DNA from: Flagellimonas taeanensis
GTDB lineage: Bacteria > Bacteroidota > Bacteroidia > Flavobacteriales > Flavobacteriaceae
DNA length: 64,000 nucleotides
Direction of reading: 5' to 3'
NCBI RefSeq assembly: GCF_003584105.1
Contig: NZ_QXFO01000011.1
Span: 1 to 64,000 of the forward strand
Each line of letters opens with the position of its first letter. Position 1 is the stretch's first letter. The translations under genes and the position numbers were made by a program. Shown here piece after piece: positions 1-9,468 of the stretch. Under the pieces are notes generated by a model. The model was given only the letters and a program-made list of their open reading frames with translations, made no database searches and had not been told where the DNA came from.

Positions 1-996
1 GGCTTCCTGCGCTTCTCCCAGGCCAACAGTTTTGAAGTGGTGTATGGAGGAGGGGAATCCAATGTGGCAGTCTCCTTGGCCAATTATGGGGTCCCGGTGG
101 ACTTTGTGACCCGTCTCCCGAAGAACGACATCGGGGAATGCGCACTGATGGAGCTGCGCAAGCGCGGTGTGGGCACGGACAAGATCATCCATGGGGGCGA
201 CCGATTGGGAATCTATTTTTTGGAGACCGGGGCAGTGAGCCGTGGCAGCAAGGTGGTCTATGACCGGGCACACTCCGCCATGGCGGAGATCGGTCCGGGC
301 ATGGTGGACTGGGAAAAGGTGTTCGAAGGTGCCGGATGGTTCCACTGGACGGGGATCACCCCCGCAATATCACAGGGAGCGGCAGATGCCTGTCTGGAGG
401 CCGTGAAGGCGGCCAGCGAGAAAGGGATCACCATCTCGACGGACCTGAACTACCGTGCCAAGCTCTGGAAGTACTGTGACGATGCGAAGCGTGAGCAGAT
501 CATGTCGGAATTAACCTCATACTGCGATGTGGTACTGGGCAATGAGGAAGATGCGGAGAAGCACTTTGGCATCAAGCCGGCGGGACTGGACATCACCACC
601 CAGGGCGACCATGTGGAAGCGGCGGCGTTCCTGTCGGTCTGCAAGCAGATGATGGAAAAATTTCCCAGGGCAAAGAAGGTGATCACCACCCTGAGAGGAT
701 CCATAAGCGCCTCGCACAACACCTGGGCAGGGGTACTGTACGATGGCAAGAAGATGTACGAGACCCGCCAGTACCAGATCACGGACATCGTGGACCGAGT
801 GGGCGGAGGGGACAGCTTCATGGGCGGCCTCATCTATGGATTGATGGAATACGAGGGGGACGACCAAAAGGCACTCGACTTTGCAGTGGCGGCCTCCTGT
901 CTGAAGCATACCATCAAAGGGGATGCGAACCTGGTGACGGTGGACGAGGTCGAAAAATTGATGGGAGGTGACGCTTCCGGAAGAGTATCCCGATAA
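1..996 (+). CDS. kdgK: 2-keto-3-deoxygluconate kinase (PfkB family), 5' partial
   Basis: Phosphorylates 2-keto-3-deoxygluconate to KDPG in the cytoplasm, a step in uronate (pectin or alginate) and Entner-Doudoroff catabolism. The reading frame is open from base 1, so the true start lies upstream; a GTG at 37 is in frame but falls inside the conserved PfkB sugar-binding motif (GGGESNVAVSLANYG follows it), so it is not the start. The C-terminal PfkB signature DRVGGGDSFMGGL carries the catalytic Asp of GGGD. 331 residues are visible and roughly 15-25 appear to be missing. It is followed after 75 bp by the KDPG aldolase gene, the next enzyme of the pathway. Base composition is high (about 58-60% GC in the lines I counted by hand), clearly above most of the window. 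The exact sugar acid is inferred from the aldolase neighbour. Confidence 0.88.
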   Translation, partial: GFLRFSQANSFEVVYGGGESNVAVSLANYGVPVDFVTRLPKNDIGECALMELRKRGVGTDKIIHGGDRLGIYFLETGAVSRGSKVVYDRAHSAMAEIGPGMVDWEKVFEGAGWFHWTGITPAISQGAADACLEAVKAASEKGITISTDLNYRAKLWKYCDDAKREQIMSELTSYCDVVLGNEEDAEKHFGIKPAGLDITTQGDHVEAAAFLSVCKQMMEKFPRAKKVITTLRGSISASHNTWAGVLYDGKKMYETRQYQITDIVDRVGGGDSFMGGLIYGLMEYEGDDQKALDFAVAASCLKHTIKGDANLVTVDEVEKLMGGDASGRVSR

Positions 997-1025
997 TCAT
1001 TGGGTTAGTTTGGTTTTTTTAACTT

Positions 1026-1053
1026 CCATGGGGCTGGTAAACCAGCCCTATGG
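1026..1053 (+). repeat. Intergenic hairpin between kdgK and kdgA
   Basis: Thirteen-base arms (CCATGGGGCTGGT at 1026-1038 and ACCAGCCCTATGG at 1041-1053) pair completely if one G-U pair is allowed, with only AA between them. No U-run follows on the plus strand, so it is not an ordinary terminator. It lies 18 bases before the aldolase start codon and could affect mRNA processing or translation of the second gene. Confidence 0.6.
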
Positions 1054-1071
1054 CTTTAAAACAGTTTGACA

Positions 1072-1737
1072 ATGGCAACATTTACACGAATACAAGTGGT
1101 TCAGGCCATGGAAGAGATAGGGATGATACCCCTGTTCTATACATCCGATGTGGCCTTGGGTAAAAAAGTACTCAAGGCCTGTTACGATGGAGGGGCACGG
1201 TTGATGGAGTTCACGGCCCGTGGGGACTTTGCCCACGAGGTGTTCGGGGAGCTCAACACATATGCGCTGAAAGAACTTCCCGGAATGATGATGGGGGTGG
1301 GCAGCGTTACGGACGCGGCCTCGGCCTCACTGTACATGGCCCTGGGGGCAAACTTCGTGGTGACCCCGGTGCTCAGGGAGGACATCGCTATCGTGTGCAA
1401 CCGCAGGAAAGTACTGTGGTCGCCCGGTTGTGGGAGCCTTACCGAGATCGCCAGGGCAGAGGAACTGGGCTGTGAGATCGTAAAGCTCTTCCCTGGATCC
1501 GCATATGGCCCTGAGTACGTAAAGGCGATAAAGGCACCGCAGCCCTGGACCCGTATTATGCCCACAGGAGGTGTAACAACCGATAAGGACAATCTTAAGG
1601 CATGGTTTGATGCTGGGGTAACCTGTGTTGGCATGGGGTCCAATTTGATAGGAAATGAAGTTTTGATCAGCCGTGATTTTGAGGGTTTGAAAGAACGGGT
1701 AAGAAGCACTCTGGAAACAATACAGGCAGCCCGATAA
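1072..1737 (+). CDS. kdgA: 2-dehydro-3-deoxyphosphogluconate aldolase (KDPG/KHG aldolase)
   Basis: Class I aldolase that splits KDPG into pyruvate and glyceraldehyde-3-phosphate. The ATG at 1072 is preferred; a TTG at 1066 would add only two residues. The protein has 221 residues, the usual length. Visible active-site parts are Glu46 in LMEFTARGD, GVGSVTDA near 76-83, and the Schiff-base Lys138 in EIVKLFPGS. PTGGV near the C terminus is the phosphate-binding loop. It forms an operon with the kinase upstream. GC content is near 57-65% through about position 1560 and then falls to about 42-48% over the last third of the gene, suggesting a mosaic origin. Assignment to KDPG rather than 4-hydroxy-2-oxoglutarate as main substrate rests on the neighbour. 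Confidence 0.92.
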   Translation: MATFTRIQVVQAMEEIGMIPLFYTSDVALGKKVLKACYDGGARLMEFTARGDFAHEVFGELNTYALKELPGMMMGVGSVTDAASASLYMALGANFVVTPVLREDIAIVCNRRKVLWSPGCGSLTEIARAEELGCEIVKLFPGSAYGPEYVKAIKAPQPWTRIMPTGGVTTDKDNLKAWFDAGVTCVGMGSNLIGNEVLISRDFEGLKERVRSTLETIQAAR

Positions 1738-2062
1738 TCCCCTGTCGTGTAATTACAAAGGACGATCGAGAGAATAGTGTATCCATAGTTTCTATCGACA
1801 AAATCGAAATCAAATAAACATTAGAGGTGTCGATGAGGAATTAAAGTTTCTTTTAGGCCATATTCCCTTTTAAACCAATCAAAACCAACGGATTTTAGAC
1901 ATGAAAAAGGGGAAGAAAGGCCACAATTTTTTTTTGGAGCGATTCAGAGTAGTGCCAAAGGTTTTTTATAAGCTTTTAAAAAAAGAATTGGTAGTAGAAT
2001 GCCTTATTCAATTCCCATGTGCATATTGCAATCAGCTTGTAATCAATGTTTCATTGAACCTT
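1738..2062. other. Intergenic region between kdgA and glpF, no clear gene
   Basis: The genes on each side end here (convergent). The region is AT-rich. A 56-codon open frame (1901-2071) starts within it, but it has no recognisable domain and overlaps the 3' end of glpF. No strong terminator hairpin was seen. Confidence 0.5.
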
Positions 2063-2797
2063 TCAAGATAAGAGAAGATAAAATAAAGCGGCAAGGATGC
2101 TACCAATAACGGGTCCTACTACCGGAACCCAGGAGTAGCCCCAATCACTCCCTTCCTTCTTTTTAATGGGAAGTAGGGTATGTATGATCCTAGGACCGAG
2201 GTCGCGTGCGGGATTGATGGCATAACCCGTTGTCCCGCCAAGGGCAAGTCCTATCACAAACACCAAAAGGGACACTGGAACAGCTCCCAAAGATCCCATT
2301 CCCATAGGGACTTGGGCATCTCCTTCACCCAAAAGGGGATCACTGAAGTAAAAGATGACAAAAATGAGGGCAAAAGTACCCACAATCTCACTCAATAAAT
2401 TGGACGGCCAATCCCTAATGGCCGGAGCGGTACAAAAAGTGGCCCTTTTGGCTCCTGCGTCGTCTGTTCTACGATAATGGTTTCGGTACAGGGCCCAAAC
2501 CATGAAAGCGCCTAACATAGCCCCCAACATTTGGGCCAGGATATAGGAGGGTACCAACTGCCATGAAAATGTACCCGCGATGGCCAAGCCAATGGAAACG
2601 GCAGGATTGAGGTGGGCCCCACTATAGGGGCCGGCCACGACCACACCGATAAAAACTGCCAAGGCCCAGCCCGTGGTAATCACGATCCAGCCACTATTGT
2701 TTCCTTTGGTATCCTGGAGGACCACATTGGCCACTACACCATTACCCATGAGGATCAGAAAAAAGGTCCCGATGACCTCTGCTACGAATGCTGTCAT
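2063..2797 (-). CDS. glpF: Glycerol uptake facilitator (MIP family aquaglyceroporin)
   Basis: Inner-membrane channel for passive glycerol entry. The 244-residue protein has the six-helix, two-half-helix MIP plan. Both NPA boxes are present: HLNPAVS (Asn64-Pro-Ala) and INPARDLGPR (Asn195-Pro-Ala-Arg-Asp199). The Asp after the second NPA-Arg is the marker of glycerol-conducting members rather than water-specific aquaporins. It is the last gene of the glpD-glpK-glpF operon; glpK ends 12 bp upstream. Trapping of glycerol by GlpK keeps the gradient inward. Confidence in glycerol is raised by the two neighbouring glycerol enzymes. Confidence 0.95.
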   Translation of the reverse strand: MTAFVAEVIGTFFLILMGNGVVANVVLQDTKGNNSGWIVITTGWALAVFIGVVVAGPYSGAHLNPAVSIGLAIAGTFSWQLVPSYILAQMLGAMLGAFMVWALYRNHYRRTDDAGAKRATFCTAPAIRDWPSNLLSEIVGTFALIFVIFYFSDPLLGEGDAQVPMGMGSLGAVPVSLLVFVIGLALGGTTGYAINPARDLGPRIIHTLLPIKKKEGSDWGYSWVPVVGPVIGSILAALFYLLLS

Positions 2798-2809
2798 TTG
2801 AATATAGTT

Positions 2810-4303
2810 TTACTTATTGTTAGACCAGTAACTAGTGGTGTTTATAGCCCTGTGCCATTGCCCGACGTTCTCCTTCACATGGAAGTCGCCATCAGGTTCA
2901 TATTTAGTTTTTACGTTCCATTGCCTTTTGATCTGTTCCACATCGTCCCACATACCAATTCCCAATCCTGCCAGATAGGCTGCTCCCAATGCCGTAATCT
3001 CCGAGGTTTCCGGTTTTACGATACCACATTGCAATACGTCGGATTGAAATTGCATCAAAAAACGATTGGCGGTGGCCCCGCCATCGACCCGAAGTTCCTT
3101 GATCTCAATGTCCGCATCTGCTTCCATGGCCTTCAGCACATCATAGGTCTGAAAGGCAATACTTTCCAAGGCCGCACGGGCAATATGGCCCGAAGTGGTC
3201 CCTCTTGTTATGCCCACAATGGTTCCACGGGCATGTTGGTCCCAATGGGGTGCCCCCAGCCCAGTAAAGGCAGGAACAAAACTGACGCCACCGTTATCCT
3301 CGGTACTGTTTATCAATTCTTCAATCTCTGGAGCAGAATGGATGATGCCCAATCCGTCCCTCAACCATTGCACCACAGCCCCAGCTATAAAGATGCTGCC
3401 TTCCAAGGCATATACCACCTCATCCCCTATCTTCCAAGCGAGGGTGGTGAGCAGTTTGTTCTTGGATATAATGGGTTTGTCACCAATGTTCATCAACATG
3501 AAACAACCTGTTCCATAGGTATTCTTTACCATCCCGGGTTCGGTGCACATTTGTCCGAACAAGGCGGCATGCTGGTCACCGGCAACCCCTGTTATGGGTA
3601 TCTTCCTTGAGAATATGGCCCCTGAGGTGGTGGCCAAGGCCCCACTGGAATCGCATACTTCTGGCAACATATTTTTTGGAATACCAAAAAGTTCCAACAA
3701 CTCATCATCCCATGAAAGGGTGTGGATGTTGTACAAAAGGTATCTTGAGGCATTGGTGCTGTCGGTGATATGCTTTTCACCTTGGGTGAAGTTCCATATC
3801 AACCAAGAGTCGATGGTACCAAGGGCCAATTGGCCAGCTTCCGCTTTTTCACGGGCACCTTCTACATGGTCCAGGATCCATTTGACCTTTGTCGCCACAA
3901 AATAGGCATCGATTACCAGACCGGTCTTTTCCCTGATCATCGGTTCACGGCCTTGGGCGATCAGTTCATCGCAATAGTCAGATGTCCGTCTATCCTGCCA
4001 TACAATGGCATTGTATATGGGCTCACCCGTTGTTTTGTCCCAAACGACCGTAGTTTCCCTTTGGTTGGTTATCCCTATGGCGGCCAGGTCCTCTGTTTTG
4101 ATCTTGGACAGGGAGACCACTTCAGCAGCCACTCCAATTTGTGATGATAGGATTTCATTGGCATCATGTTCCACCCATCCTGGTTTGGGGAATATCTGCC
4201 TAAACTCTTTTTGGACTATACTGATGGTCTTCCCATTCTGATCAAAGATCAAAGCCCTAGAACTTGTGGTGCCCTGGTCAAGGGCGAGAATATATTTTGA
4301 CAT
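2810..4303 (-). CDS. glpK: Glycerol kinase
   Basis: Cytoplasmic FGGY-family kinase that makes sn-glycerol-3-phosphate from glycerol and ATP. Its 497 residues match the family. The N-terminal phosphate-binding loop [16 protein letters not shown] is intact, as are the substrate-binding motif [11 protein letters not shown], the [10 protein letters not shown] block, and [16 protein letters not shown] in the C-terminal half. It lies between glpD (25 bp upstream) and glpF (12 bp downstream) on the same strand, which indicates one transcript. Together the three genes turn external glycerol into dihydroxyacetone phosphate. A DeoR/GlpR-type regulator at 16.0-16.8 kb is a plausible repressor. Confidence 0.97.
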   Translation of the reverse strand: MSKYILALDQGTTSSRALIFDQNGKTISIVQKEFRQIFPKPGWVEHDANEILSSQIGVAAEVVSLSKIKTEDLAAIGITNQRETTVVWDKTTGEPIYNAIVWQDRRTSDYCDELIAQGREPMIREKTGLVIDAYFVATKVKWILDHVEGAREKAEAGQLALGTIDSWLIWNFTQGEKHITDSTNASRYLLYNIHTLSWDDELLELFGIPKNMLPEVCDSSGALATTSGAIFSRKIPITGVAGDQHAALFGQMCTEPGMVKNTYGTGCFMLMNIGDKPIISKNKLLTTLAWKIGDEVVYALEGSIFIAGAVVQWLRDGLGIIHSAPEIEELINSTEDNGGVSFVPAFTGLGAPHWDQHARGTIVGITRGTTSGHIARAALESIAFQTYDVLKAMEADADIEIKELRVDGGATANRFLMQFQSDVLQCGIVKPETSEITALGAAYLAGLGIGMWDDVEQIKRQWNVKTKYEPDGDFHVKENVGQWHRAINTTSYWSNNK

Positions 4304-4328
4304 GTTTGTTAGTTATTTATGCTCTATT

Positions 4329-5969
4329 CTATTCAACCTTTTGTAATCTGCCGGAAGCCACGACCTCACCCAGTGTGGGGACCACGAGGTAATTTTTTGC
4401 TATACTCTGGAAATCCCGTATTTGTCCATCCGTCCAATCCTTGTCCTTGTCCATTTCTTCGGCCATGATGTTGGCGACCACTGGGGCCAATTTCATGGCT
4501 GCCCTAGCATTTAGGAAAAGGATGCGCAATCGGCGGGCCAATATATCGTCGACCGTTCGTGCCATTTCATAGCGGACCGCCCATATCACTTCCGCAGCGG
4601 TAAAGGAAAAATCAGGGTGCAGTTGATAATCCAAATCTGGATTCTCTATTTTGAGTTGGGCAATTCCTTTCGCATCGGATCCATAAAAAGACATCGCTTC
4701 ATCTTCAGCCGGTGCATTGGAATACCCATGTATTTTCAATGCCTTTGTCTGGCACGGACCTGTGGATAAATCACCTATTGTTATAGCTTGGTCCACCGTA
4801 TCCTCGGCCATTTTCCTGTATGTGGTCCACTTTCCCCCCGTAATGGTGATCAATTGGGAAGCAGAAATCTTGAGTTTGTGGTCCCTGGATATTTCCTTGG
4901 TCCCCACTTCCTTGTTTTCAGGGAGCACCAAAGGCCTGAGGCCCACAAAAACACTGAGCACATCTTTTTCCGTCGGCACCTCCTTCAGGTAATCCTTGAG
5001 GGTTTCCAAAATGAAGTTTATCTCTTCCTTCAACGGTTTGGGTTCCAATTGGTGGCGATCCAAAGGGGTATCGGTTGTACCGACCAAGAGATATCCGTGC
5101 CAAGGGACGGCAAAAAGTACCCTGCCATCTGAAGTAGCGGGTATCATAAGGGCATGTTCACTCTTGAGAAAGGATTGAGGCAATACCAAGTGAATACCTT
5201 GACTTACTTTCAATAATGTATTGGCACTTGGGTTGTCCATTTTTAGAATATCGTCCACAAAAACCCCTGTGGCGTTGATGACAACTTTGGCCTGTACGCT
5301 ATAGGTCTTTCCCGTTTCCACGTTGGTGACCTCTACTCCGGTCACTTTACCCTTTGCATCCTTTATCAGTTGATTGACTTTCATGTAGTTGAGCAAGACA
5401 CCTCCCTGCTCTATGCTTGTCTGTGCCAAATTGACGGCCAAACGGGCGTCATCGAACTGTCCATCATAATATTGCACGCCCCCATTCAGTTTCTTTGGGT
5501 TTAAATTCCTCATTTGTTTGAGCAGGGTATCACGTCTGAGCAACGAAGTGTTTCCCATTCTGAATTTTTGGGCCATCCAATCATAAATCTGCAGCCCTAA
5601 ACCGTAGAAGTATTTTTCCCACCAACGATAACTAGGGATGATAAAGGACAAAGGACTGACCAGATGTGGAGCATTTTTAAGCATGAGTCCTCTTTCTCGC
5701 AGGGCCTCAAAAACCAGTTTGATGTTTCCCTGGGCCAAGTAACGGACCCCCCCATGCGCCAACTTGGTGCTACGACTGGAAGTGCCTTTGGCAAAATCGG
5801 ACTGTTCAAAGAGTACGGTGTTCAAACCGCGTGAGCTGGCATCGAGTGCCACACCAAGTCCGGTAGCCCCTCCACCTATGATCAGAACATCCCAAATCTG
5901 ATGCTCTGATTCTATTTTATGCAGTAAATGATCACGATCAAAAAAAGTTTTCTTTGGTTCTTTTTCCAT
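4329..5969 (-). CDS. glpD: FAD-dependent glycerol-3-phosphate dehydrogenase (aerobic type)
   Basis: Membrane-associated flavoenzyme that oxidises glycerol-3-phosphate to dihydroxyacetone phosphate and passes electrons to quinone. The 546-residue protein carries the dinucleotide-binding motif DVLIIGGGATGLGVALDASS (about residues 27-46) followed by the family block SSRSTKLAHGGVRYL, and a C-terminal accessory domain from about residue 410. It is the first gene of glpD-glpK-glpF. A TACATTTG -7 element lies 23 bp upstream of the ATG. The divergent SusC gene starts 187 bp away, so the glp operon and the organophosphate uptake operon share one intergenic control region. Confidence 0.96.
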   Translation of the reverse strand: MEKEPKKTFFDRDHLLHKIESEHQIWDVLIIGGGATGLGVALDASSRGLNTVLFEQSDFAKGTSSRSTKLAHGGVRYLAQGNIKLVFEALRERGLMLKNAPHLVSPLSFIIPSYRWWEKYFYGLGLQIYDWMAQKFRMGNTSLLRRDTLLKQMRNLNPKKLNGGVQYYDGQFDDARLAVNLAQTSIEQGGVLLNYMKVNQLIKDAKGKVTGVEVTNVETGKTYSVQAKVVINATGVFVDDILKMDNPSANTLLKVSQGIHLVLPQSFLKSEHALMIPATSDGRVLFAVPWHGYLLVGTTDTPLDRHQLEPKPLKEEINFILETLKDYLKEVPTEKDVLSVFVGLRPLVLPENKEVGTKEISRDHKLKISASQLITITGGKWTTYRKMAEDTVDQAITIGDLSTGPCQTKALKIHGYSNAPAEDEAMSFYGSDAKGIAQLKIENPDLDYQLHPDFSFTAAEVIWAVRYEMARTVDDILARRLRILFLNARAAMKLAPVVANIMAEEMDKDKDWTDGQIRDFQSIAKNYLVVPTLGEVVASGRLQKVE

Positions 5970-5992
5970 GTATAATTAGAAATAAATCGAAA

Positions 5993-6000
5993 CAAATGTA
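5993..6000 (-). promoter_or_regulatory. -7 element of the glpD promoter
   Basis: On the minus strand the sequence reads TACATTTG, an exact match to the Bacteroidota -7 consensus TAnnTTTG, 23 bp before the glpD start codon. No TTTG at ideal -33 spacing was found. Confidence 0.5.
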
Positions 6001-6063
6001 ACACAAAGGCAACTTTAAAATAACATAAATGCAAAAAAAAATGTGTAAACTGTCAATTTGGTA

Positions 6064-6092
6064 TTTGTTTTTATTTTTTTTTGTTACTTTCG
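6064..6092 (+). promoter_or_regulatory. Candidate SusC operon promoter
   Basis: TTTG at 6064-6067 and TACTTTCG at 6085-6092 are separated by 17 bases. The second element differs at one position from TAnnTTTG. It lies 65 bp before the SusC start, leaving a leader of about 55 nt. Confidence 0.35.
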
Positions 6093-6156
6093 TAATCGTT
6101 AATGTTGTCTTAAGTTTTTAAAAAACCAACTACTAAAACTAAATTTTAGGAATCCA

Positions 6157-9100
6157 ATGAAAAAAAGTTATGTGTATTTGCTCTTGTGCTGCTTACTCTC
6201 CTTATCTGCTTGGTCACAAGATAATGTGATCAGGGGAGTGGTAACCGATCAGGCGGGTGTGCCCCTTCCCGGGGCCTCAATCGTTGAAAAGGGTACATCC
6301 AATGGGGTAGTTTCCGATTTTGACGGACAGTTCAATCTAACCCCTTCCAAGAACCAGATTATCCTTGAAATTTCTTATGTCGGCTACAAACACATGGAAA
6401 TTTCTGCCAGGTCGGGATCCTTTCAGGAAATCACCATGGAAGAGGATGCCAGTGAGCTCGACGAAGTAGTGGTCACTGCACTCAACATAACCCGTGAGGA
6501 AAAATCACTGGGATATGCCGTTGCAAAGGTTGAAGGAGATGAAGTCACCAAATCAGTATCGGGAAACTGGATGAATGGTATGTCCGGCAAGGTTCCGGGA
6601 CTTTTCTTTGCCCAAGCGGGGTCTGGACCCAGCGGCTCCATCCGTGTAACCTTAAGGGGAGACCAGTCATTGAACTATGGCGGCAACGAAGCCCTGATCG
6701 TGGTTGATGGTGTACCCATCAGTTCCGGTATGACAGCCACTCGTGCGGTGAGCAATTATGCCCAGGCCGATGCCCCCGTAGATTTTGGTGATGGCTTGAG
6801 TGATATCAACCCAGAGGATATAGAGTCCGTATCGGTTTTGAAAGGACCTGCCGCAGCGGCCCTTTATGGATCGCGGGCAGCGAATGGCGCCATCATGATC
6901 ACGACAAAGTCCGGCAAAAAAGGAAAGGGATTGGGCATTACCATCAATACCACTGTCAGTTTTGAACAGGCCGGATTCTTCCCCGATTTTCAAACGGAAT
7001 ATGGAAATGGTTCTGATATGGGAGAACAGCCTTACTCACTTTGGGAATTGACAGCGGACATGGCTCCCGATGGCGTTGCCACCAATAGGAATTACTCCAG
7101 ATATACGTTTGGGGAAAGGTTCGACCCAAACAAAATGCGCTACCTATATGCCTCAAAGAACTGGGAGACGGGTACATTTTCCAAGTTGCCTTGGGTGTAT
7201 CAGGACGATTGGTACACCGGATTGTTCCGTACGGGTGTCACCACCATCAATACCGTAAGTATCAATGGGAACAATGGGGAAGGAACCTCCAGCAGACTCT
7301 CCATCACGGATTTCAAAAACGATTGGATCATGCCCAACACCGGGTTCAACCGCCAATCGGCATCCTTGGCGTTCAATACGCCCATCAACGACTGGATTTC
7401 TTTGAACTCCAAAGTCAATTACTACCGAAAAAGAAGCGACAACATGCCCGGGGGAGGTTATGACGAATCCAATCCCATGTATGCCCTCATCTGGGGCTTC
7501 AACGTGAACAGTATAGACGATTGGAAAAACGAATACTTTGATGGCCGATACAATTTCGTGAATTGGTCAGCACAGGGAGAGAATGGACAAGGTCTGGTAT
7601 TTCCTTCCGCAAATTCATACAACCCATATCGTACGTTGTACGAAGCCCTTAGTGCTCATGACAAAAACAGGGTATTTGGAAATATTGGATTGAACTTTGA
7701 TCTAGGAAACGGGTTCTCTTTAGACCTCCGATCAGGTCTGGATTGGTCCACGGAGTTCAGGACCCAACGCAGACCTTTTTATACCACGGATTACCCAAAT
7801 GGCTTTTATAGGGAACAAACGGTTCGTTATTTGGAGAACAACAACGACTTCATGTTCCGCTATGAAAACAATGATATGGCCGATGGGCGTTTTACGCTTT
7901 CTGCTTTTGTGGGCGGAAACAATAGGGTAAACGAATACTACAATAGCAGGATTACCTTGGAGCAGTTGGGTGAGGAAGGGATTTACCATACCACCAACCT
8001 CCCTACAGGGGTCAATCCGGACAACTATAATTACAGGAGCAAAAAGGTCGTGAACAGTTTTTATGGCATGTTGTCATTGGGCTGGGATGACACTTATTTT
8101 TTAGACGTTACTGCACGTAATGATTGGTCGAGCACCTTGTCCCCGGGCAATTGGTCATTCTTTTATCCTTCTGTGGCGGCAAGTGTCCTTGTTGACAAAG
8201 TCCTTGACTTCCAGACCAACGCCCCTTGGATAGATTTCACCAAGTTGCGTTTTTCATGGGCCAACGTAGGTAACGACACCGGGGCCTATTCCTTGACACA
8301 GCCCTATGGAAACACATCTTTCCCAGGAGGGTATGTGCTACCCGGTACTATCAGAAATCCATTGATCAAGCCTGAGAACATTGAAAGTTGGGAAGTGGGT
8401 CTTGAGGCCAAGTTCTTCAAAAATCGATTGTCCTTTGATATCACAAAATATTATTCCTCAACAACAGACCAGATTGTTTCGGTAAACGTGGATCAAATTA
8501 CGGGAGCAACGGGCAGGATCATCAATGCCGGGGAAATCACCAATGAAGGTATTGAAATTGCCGCAGGATTTGTTCCGATACGCACCAAGGACTTTGAATG
8601 GTCGTTCGATGCCAACTGGTCCAAGAACAACAACACCTTGGTGAGCCTACAAGAAGGTTGGGATCCCGAGGAACCCCTACAGACCGATATGGGCACGACC
8701 ATTGGCGGAAGGGTCTATGTCTATTCCTATTTGGGTGGGGAAATGCACAATATTTATGGGCGTGGATTTCAAAGAGCGCCCGAAGGAGCCACTTATATCG
8801 ATGAAAATGGGGAAACGGTCGATGCTTCCGGGATGCACATTGTGAATTCCCAAGGATATCCCGTCTTGGATGAATCCCCCGATCGCGAAATCGCCAAAGT
8901 GAACCCGGATTGGAGGGGAGGTATGACACAGCGTTTCAGATATAAAAACCTTTCCCTATCGGCATCGTTTTCTGCGCAGATGGGCGGAAGCGCCTTTTCC
9001 GTGACCAATTTTGCACTTTCTTACCAAGGGAAGCTCAAAAACTCCTTGGAAGGTAGGTATGACGGATTGGTGCATGAAGGGGTCAATGTAGTAGAAAACA

Positions 9101-9459
9101 CGGACGGCACTGTTACCTATACCAAGAACACGACGGTAACGGAAAACATCCAAACCTATTACAACGCCTACATCTGGAACAGGAACAATACTGAGATGAA
9201 CACCTTCAGCACCGACTTCTTGAAGTTGAGGGAACTGCGGTTGGACTATCAGATGCCACGAAAAATAATGGAGAGTACAGGCATATTTCAAGATATGAGC
9301 TTCGGGATCTTTGCGACCAATGTGTTTTGTTGGACCGATTTCCCTCAATACGACCCTGAAACAGGAATGTTGAATGGCTCGAACATCATGATGGGTATCG
9401 AATCCGTGACCTTCCCGATGACACGTACCTACGGACTTAATGTTAAACTTTCATTCTAA
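6157..9459 (+). CDS. SusC/RagA-family TonB-dependent outer-membrane transporter
   Basis: Energy-dependent importer barrel that works with the SusD lipoprotein downstream. A signal peptide (MKKSYVYLLLCCLLSLSAWS) is followed by a carboxypeptidase-D-like regulatory domain (IRGVVTDQAGVPLPGASI, about residues 24-100), a plug domain with the SusC hallmarks VVDGVPISSG and LYGSRAANGAIMITTKSG (about 180-250), and a long beta-barrel ending in LNVKLSF. At 1100 residues it is typical for SusC. SusD starts 9 bp after its stop. All downstream partners act on phosphodiesters or are binding proteins, and no glycoside hydrolase is present, so the cargo is more likely a glycerophosphodiester-type organophosphate than a glycan. 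The cargo is inference. Confidence 0.95.
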   Translation: MKKSYVYLLLCCLLSLSAWSQDNVIRGVVTDQAGVPLPGASIVEKGTSNGVVSDFDGQFNLTPSKNQIILEISYVGYKHMEISARSGSFQEITMEEDASELDEVVVTALNITREEKSLGYAVAKVEGDEVTKSVSGNWMNGMSGKVPGLFFAQAGSGPSGSIRVTLRGDQSLNYGGNEALIVVDGVPISSGMTATRAVSNYAQADAPVDFGDGLSDINPEDIESVSVLKGPAAAALYGSRAANGAIMITTKSGKKGKGLGITINTTVSFEQAGFFPDFQTEYGNGSDMGEQPYSLWELTADMAPDGVATNRNYSRYTFGERFDPNKMRYLYASKNWETGTFSKLPWVYQDDWYTGLFRTGVTTINTVSINGNNGEGTSSRLSITDFKNDWIMPNTGFNRQSASLAFNTPINDWISLNSKVNYYRKRSDNMPGGGYDESNPMYALIWGFNVNSIDDWKNEYFDGRYNFVNWSAQGENGQGLVFPSANSYNPYRTLYEALSAHDKNRVFGNIGLNFDLGNGFSLDLRSGLDWSTEFRTQRRPFYTTDYPNGFYREQTVRYLENNNDFMFRYENNDMADGRFTLSAFVGGNNRVNEYYNSRITLEQLGEEGIYHTTNLPTGVNPDNYNYRSKKVVNSFYGMLSLGWDDTYFLDVTARNDWSSTLSPGNWSFFYPSVAASVLVDKVLDFQTNAPWIDFTKLRFSWANVGNDTGAYSLTQPYGNTSFPGGYVLPGTIRNPLIKPENIESWEVGLEAKFFKNRLSFDITKYYSSTTDQIVSVNVDQITGATGRIINAGEITNEGIEIAAGFVPIRTKDFEWSFDANWSKNNNTLVSLQEGWDPEEPLQTDMGTTIGGRVYVYSYLGGEMHNIYGRGFQRAPEGATYIDENGETVDASGMHIVNSQGYPVLDESPDREIAKVNPDWRGGMTQRFRYKNLSLSASFSAQMGGSAFSVTNFALSYQGKLKNSLEGRYDGLVHEGVNVVENTDGTVTYTKNTTVTENIQTYYNAYIWNRNNTEMNTFSTDFLKLRELRLDYQMPRKIMESTGIFQDMSFGIFATNVFCWTDFPQYDPETGMLNGSNIMMGIESVTFPMTRTYGLNVKLSF

Positions 9460-9468
9460 TCATAAAGC

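Noticed and set aside
1901..2071. 56-codon open frame starting MKKGKKGHNFF between kdgA and glpF
   Set aside because: It overlaps the glpF 3' end on the other strand, has no domain or conserved context, and AT-rich sequence easily gives such frames.
2612..3610. 332-codon plus-strand frame opposite glpF/glpK
   Set aside because: It spans the junction of two well-conserved genes and has no recognisable motif.
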